From JALUZX01 sp964561605 (lineage in GTDB: Bacteria > Planctomycetota > UBA1135 > JALUZX01): a stretch of 64,000 nt of DNA. Every line of letters starts with the position of its first letter. Position 1 is the first letter of the stretch. The stretch is taken from positions 186,001-250,000 of the forward strand of contig CAZLQD010000029.1 of NCBI GenBank assembly GCA_964561605.1, in the 5' to 3' direction. Position numbers and translations under genes: made by a program. The notes beneath the pieces are model-generated. The model did no database searches and had not been told where the DNA came from. It saw nothing but the letters and a program-made list of their open reading frames with translations. Of this stretch, positions 63,201 to 64,000 are shown piece by piece.

Positions 63201-64000
63201 CCGAGGGGGGGCGATACGTGATCCGCGTCTCGGGGAAGGACCGATTCGGAAATCCCGTCTCGGGCCAGGCGGGGTTCTTCGTGTCGGGCGAAAAGGACAA
63301 GGTGAAGCTCCGTCTCCTCACGGACCGCGAGCGCTGGCGGGCGGGCGAGAAGGCCCGTGTGCGCGTCGTGAACCGGGCCGGCCGGCACCTGGCCCTCTTC
63401 ACCACCGAGGCCGAAGACGTGGAGGGCTGGTGGGTCCGGGTCGTTCCCGGCGGCGAGAGCTCTTTCGACTTCACCTTCGACCGCAAGCACGCTCCGAACA
63501 TCCGGTTGGCCGTGTGTATGCCCGTGGAGAACCGGCTATACCAGGCCTCGAGGTATTTCCAAGTGGACCCGGCCCTTCGCGTGGAGATCCGGCCGGGATC
63601 CTCCCGGGGGATTCCCGGCGGAAAGATGCCCCTGACCGTGAAAGTGACCGATCCTTCGGGGCGGCCCCTCCCGGCCGAACTGGGAATCACCGTCGTGGAC
63701 GAGGCCGTGCTCGCGCTCTTCCCATGGGCCGGGAAGAAGATCGAGGAATTCTTCTACGGCACCCCCAGGCCCTTGTGTGTCCAGACGGCCTCGTCCTGCA
63801 CCTTTTCCTACCGGGGGAAGACCAGGAAGGTGCCCCAGGAGCTCCTCAGGGAGGAGGAGATGGCCAAGGTCCGGGCCGGGGAGGCCCGCAAGCTCCTGGA
63901 GCTGGAGAAGGTCTTCTCCCGCCGCAGGAAGGCGGAGGCCATGGCAGAGGCCCCGGCGCCGGCGACTCCGGGAAAGAACGTCTTCCGGGCCCTCAGGAGG
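60257..64000 (+). CDS. exported TPR plus alpha-2-macroglobulin-family protein (3' end outside window)
   Basis: At least 1248 residues are seen, with no stop before the window end. An N-terminal hydrophobic segment (ALVVFLSLVLVPAFLLG) gives export or anchoring. Residues of about 30-490 are TPR/tol-pal-like helical repeats. From about 500 macroglobulin (MG) domains begin (EPALSVFTERVYRTDEKPRF). DRPGYRPGDKIRLKAYIRD at about 707 is the classic MG-domain motif, and ELGITVVDEAVLALFPW at about 1140 is the A2M-domain start. The bait region, thioester and receptor domains would lie beyond the edge. Bacterial A2M proteins trap or sense proteases in the envelope; the N-terminal TPR fusion is unusual. 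A nearby terminator or operon partner is not visible. Confidence 0.85.
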   Translation, partial: MRDFRKALVVFLSLVLVPAFLLGASFLEGPGQAEELLLDRRYEEAARELSRLLEKLPAGAERERVLFLLGEARLLSGQVDEAARAFDRLLKESPRSPWANRAAFGKARALAEAKRFREAAEILEKQVGALVSEKRKEEVAGVYLRLAAKALQGEKPDHRKAVTFCDLALDLGLRGSRAEEVFFLAAKEALASRDYKGAARRFRTFLEKWPDSSRRGEAIYLLGEGLRRSGILLEARKAFREGAKRFRGSKVAAKCLYGLGKTFGMPRPSDSGALSQGIGAYKELIRRYPDSDLAPKAALEIAQALVSKKRTAEALEEVRRLLKDFQGRDPKVLSKAQSLLGDILRSQGKYEEAVRAYREYLSKYPDQGNWRFVQSQVVECEYEEALAEKKKGKEHYDEAIRLFRRFLERHPLDRRAAGTVLLIGKMEEERKNWKAAVGIYKECSSRFPRTVEAGEAVFRIGEIYVKHLADPVKAVETWKKLTWGSWAARAKAAVKRLKEPALSVFTERVYRTDEKPRFTVETRNIPKLRVRVFKLDLATFFRATHTASDVEKLRIEVIEPDKTFESEVKGYKPFLETRRNVEIPFRGPGAYVVKVDGKKLEATTLVVVSDLVLIAKAGEKGLFVFTENAREEKPEPGAKVVVSDGKKILVEGVTGKDGVFRWKREEPTGLPGLRVFAVSKSGSGASTFGFVGPSGMRGLKPSCMITLDRPGYRPGDKIRLKAYIRDVKDGVYVLPAIKDYEIEIYNPSMSLMEKKRVKAGEFGTVWGVFTLPGNAPLGSWKAVVRQAVPGGTSFVRFFQVDRFHVPQVRVTVVPKNSVIMRGEPLEGTVRLEWFYGEPLADEPVEVRVRVPGGTFLARGRTDSAGRFSYRFDTRDLPGERDLLVEAFAPGRMASGRAFVLVASVAMETSVSLVRDVYVQGEKVEARVKAVDRLGKPLATDLVVTLYRKVEGPGGNLSEVEEDEKKAVTGGETGTALVTFAPAEGGRYVIRVSGKDRFGNPVSGQAGFFVSGEKDKVKLRLLTDRERWRAGEKARVRVVNRAGRHLALFTTEAEDVEGWWVRVVPGGESSFDFTFDRKHAPNIRLAVCMPVENRLYQASRYFQVDPALRVEIRPGSSRGIPGGKMPLTVKVTDPSGRPLPAELGITVVDEAVLALFPWAGKKIEEFFYGTPRPLCVQTASSCTFSYRGKTRKVPQELLREEEMAKVRAGEARKLLELEKVFSRRRKAEAMAEAPAPATPGKNVFRALRR

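Overview
The window is GC-rich (roughly two thirds G+C by eye) and densely coding, with about 43 genes on both strands, one tRNA and several strong hairpin terminators. No rRNA, phage, insertion-sequence transposase or CRISPR array is visible. The gene content suggests a chromosomal segment of a Planctomycetota bacterium or a close relative. The reasons are secreted Tat-dependent sulfatases, an ELWxTDGT-repeat protein with a planctomycete-like C-terminal domain, two very large secreted Asp-box (VPS10/sortilin-like) propellers, a TPR plus alpha-2-macroglobulin protein, and many secreted proteins of unknown function. This placement is inference from family knowledge.

Layout. 0-6 kb: the 3' part of rtcB, overlapped by a membrane GT-C glycosyltransferase and a GT2 glycosyltransferase (a probable lipid-linked sugar pair), then a secreted glycosidase-like protein. 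6-11 kb: pepD, a secreted C25-like peptidase and an unknown secreted protein. 11.4-15.6 kb: a tightly overlapping minus-strand operon of lipoamide dehydrogenase and a BtuFDC/FecBCD-type metal-chelate or cobalamin importer. 16-20.8 kb: a carbohydrate-flavoured stretch with a sulfatase, a lipoprotein rhamnose-mutarotase homologue, a URO-D-family protein with an odd 5' end, and galK. 20.8-27.2 kb: a YejM/PbgA-like membrane hydrolase, then a plus-strand run of an enlarged gltX, a TPR protein, an Ntn hydrolase and a small membrane protein. 27.2-33.7 kb: an accessory-looking island, with the ELWxTDGT protein and a TPR protein flanked by related hairpin repeats and carrying two copies of a 54-bp palindromic element. 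33.7-43 kb: unknown membrane or secreted proteins, tRNA-Leu(GAG), a GNAT protein, a second GT-C enzyme, a DUF2203 protein, an isolated nuoB, an inositol-phosphatase-like gene and a 58-residue ferredoxin. 43-51.3 kb: a K+-dependent-type membrane pyrophosphatase, an NlpC/P60 lipoprotein with a methyltransferase, and a histidine kinase/response regulator pair. 51.3-64 kb: a secreted coiled-coil protein, two paralogous giant propellers (the first with an embedded PDZ domain), a third GT-C enzyme, and the TPR-MG protein that runs off the end.

Common themes are cell-surface and secreted biology (propellers, sulfatases, peptidases, macroglobulin), envelope glycosylation (three GT-C enzymes and one GT2) and small-scale DNA repetition. 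The observations most worth checking are the repeat-flanked ELW/TPR island with its covarying palindrome, the enlarged glutamyl-tRNA synthetase lacking the usual Cys cluster, the tandem TATAAC promoter duplication before the URO-D gene, and a coding-like remnant downstream of the sulfatase.
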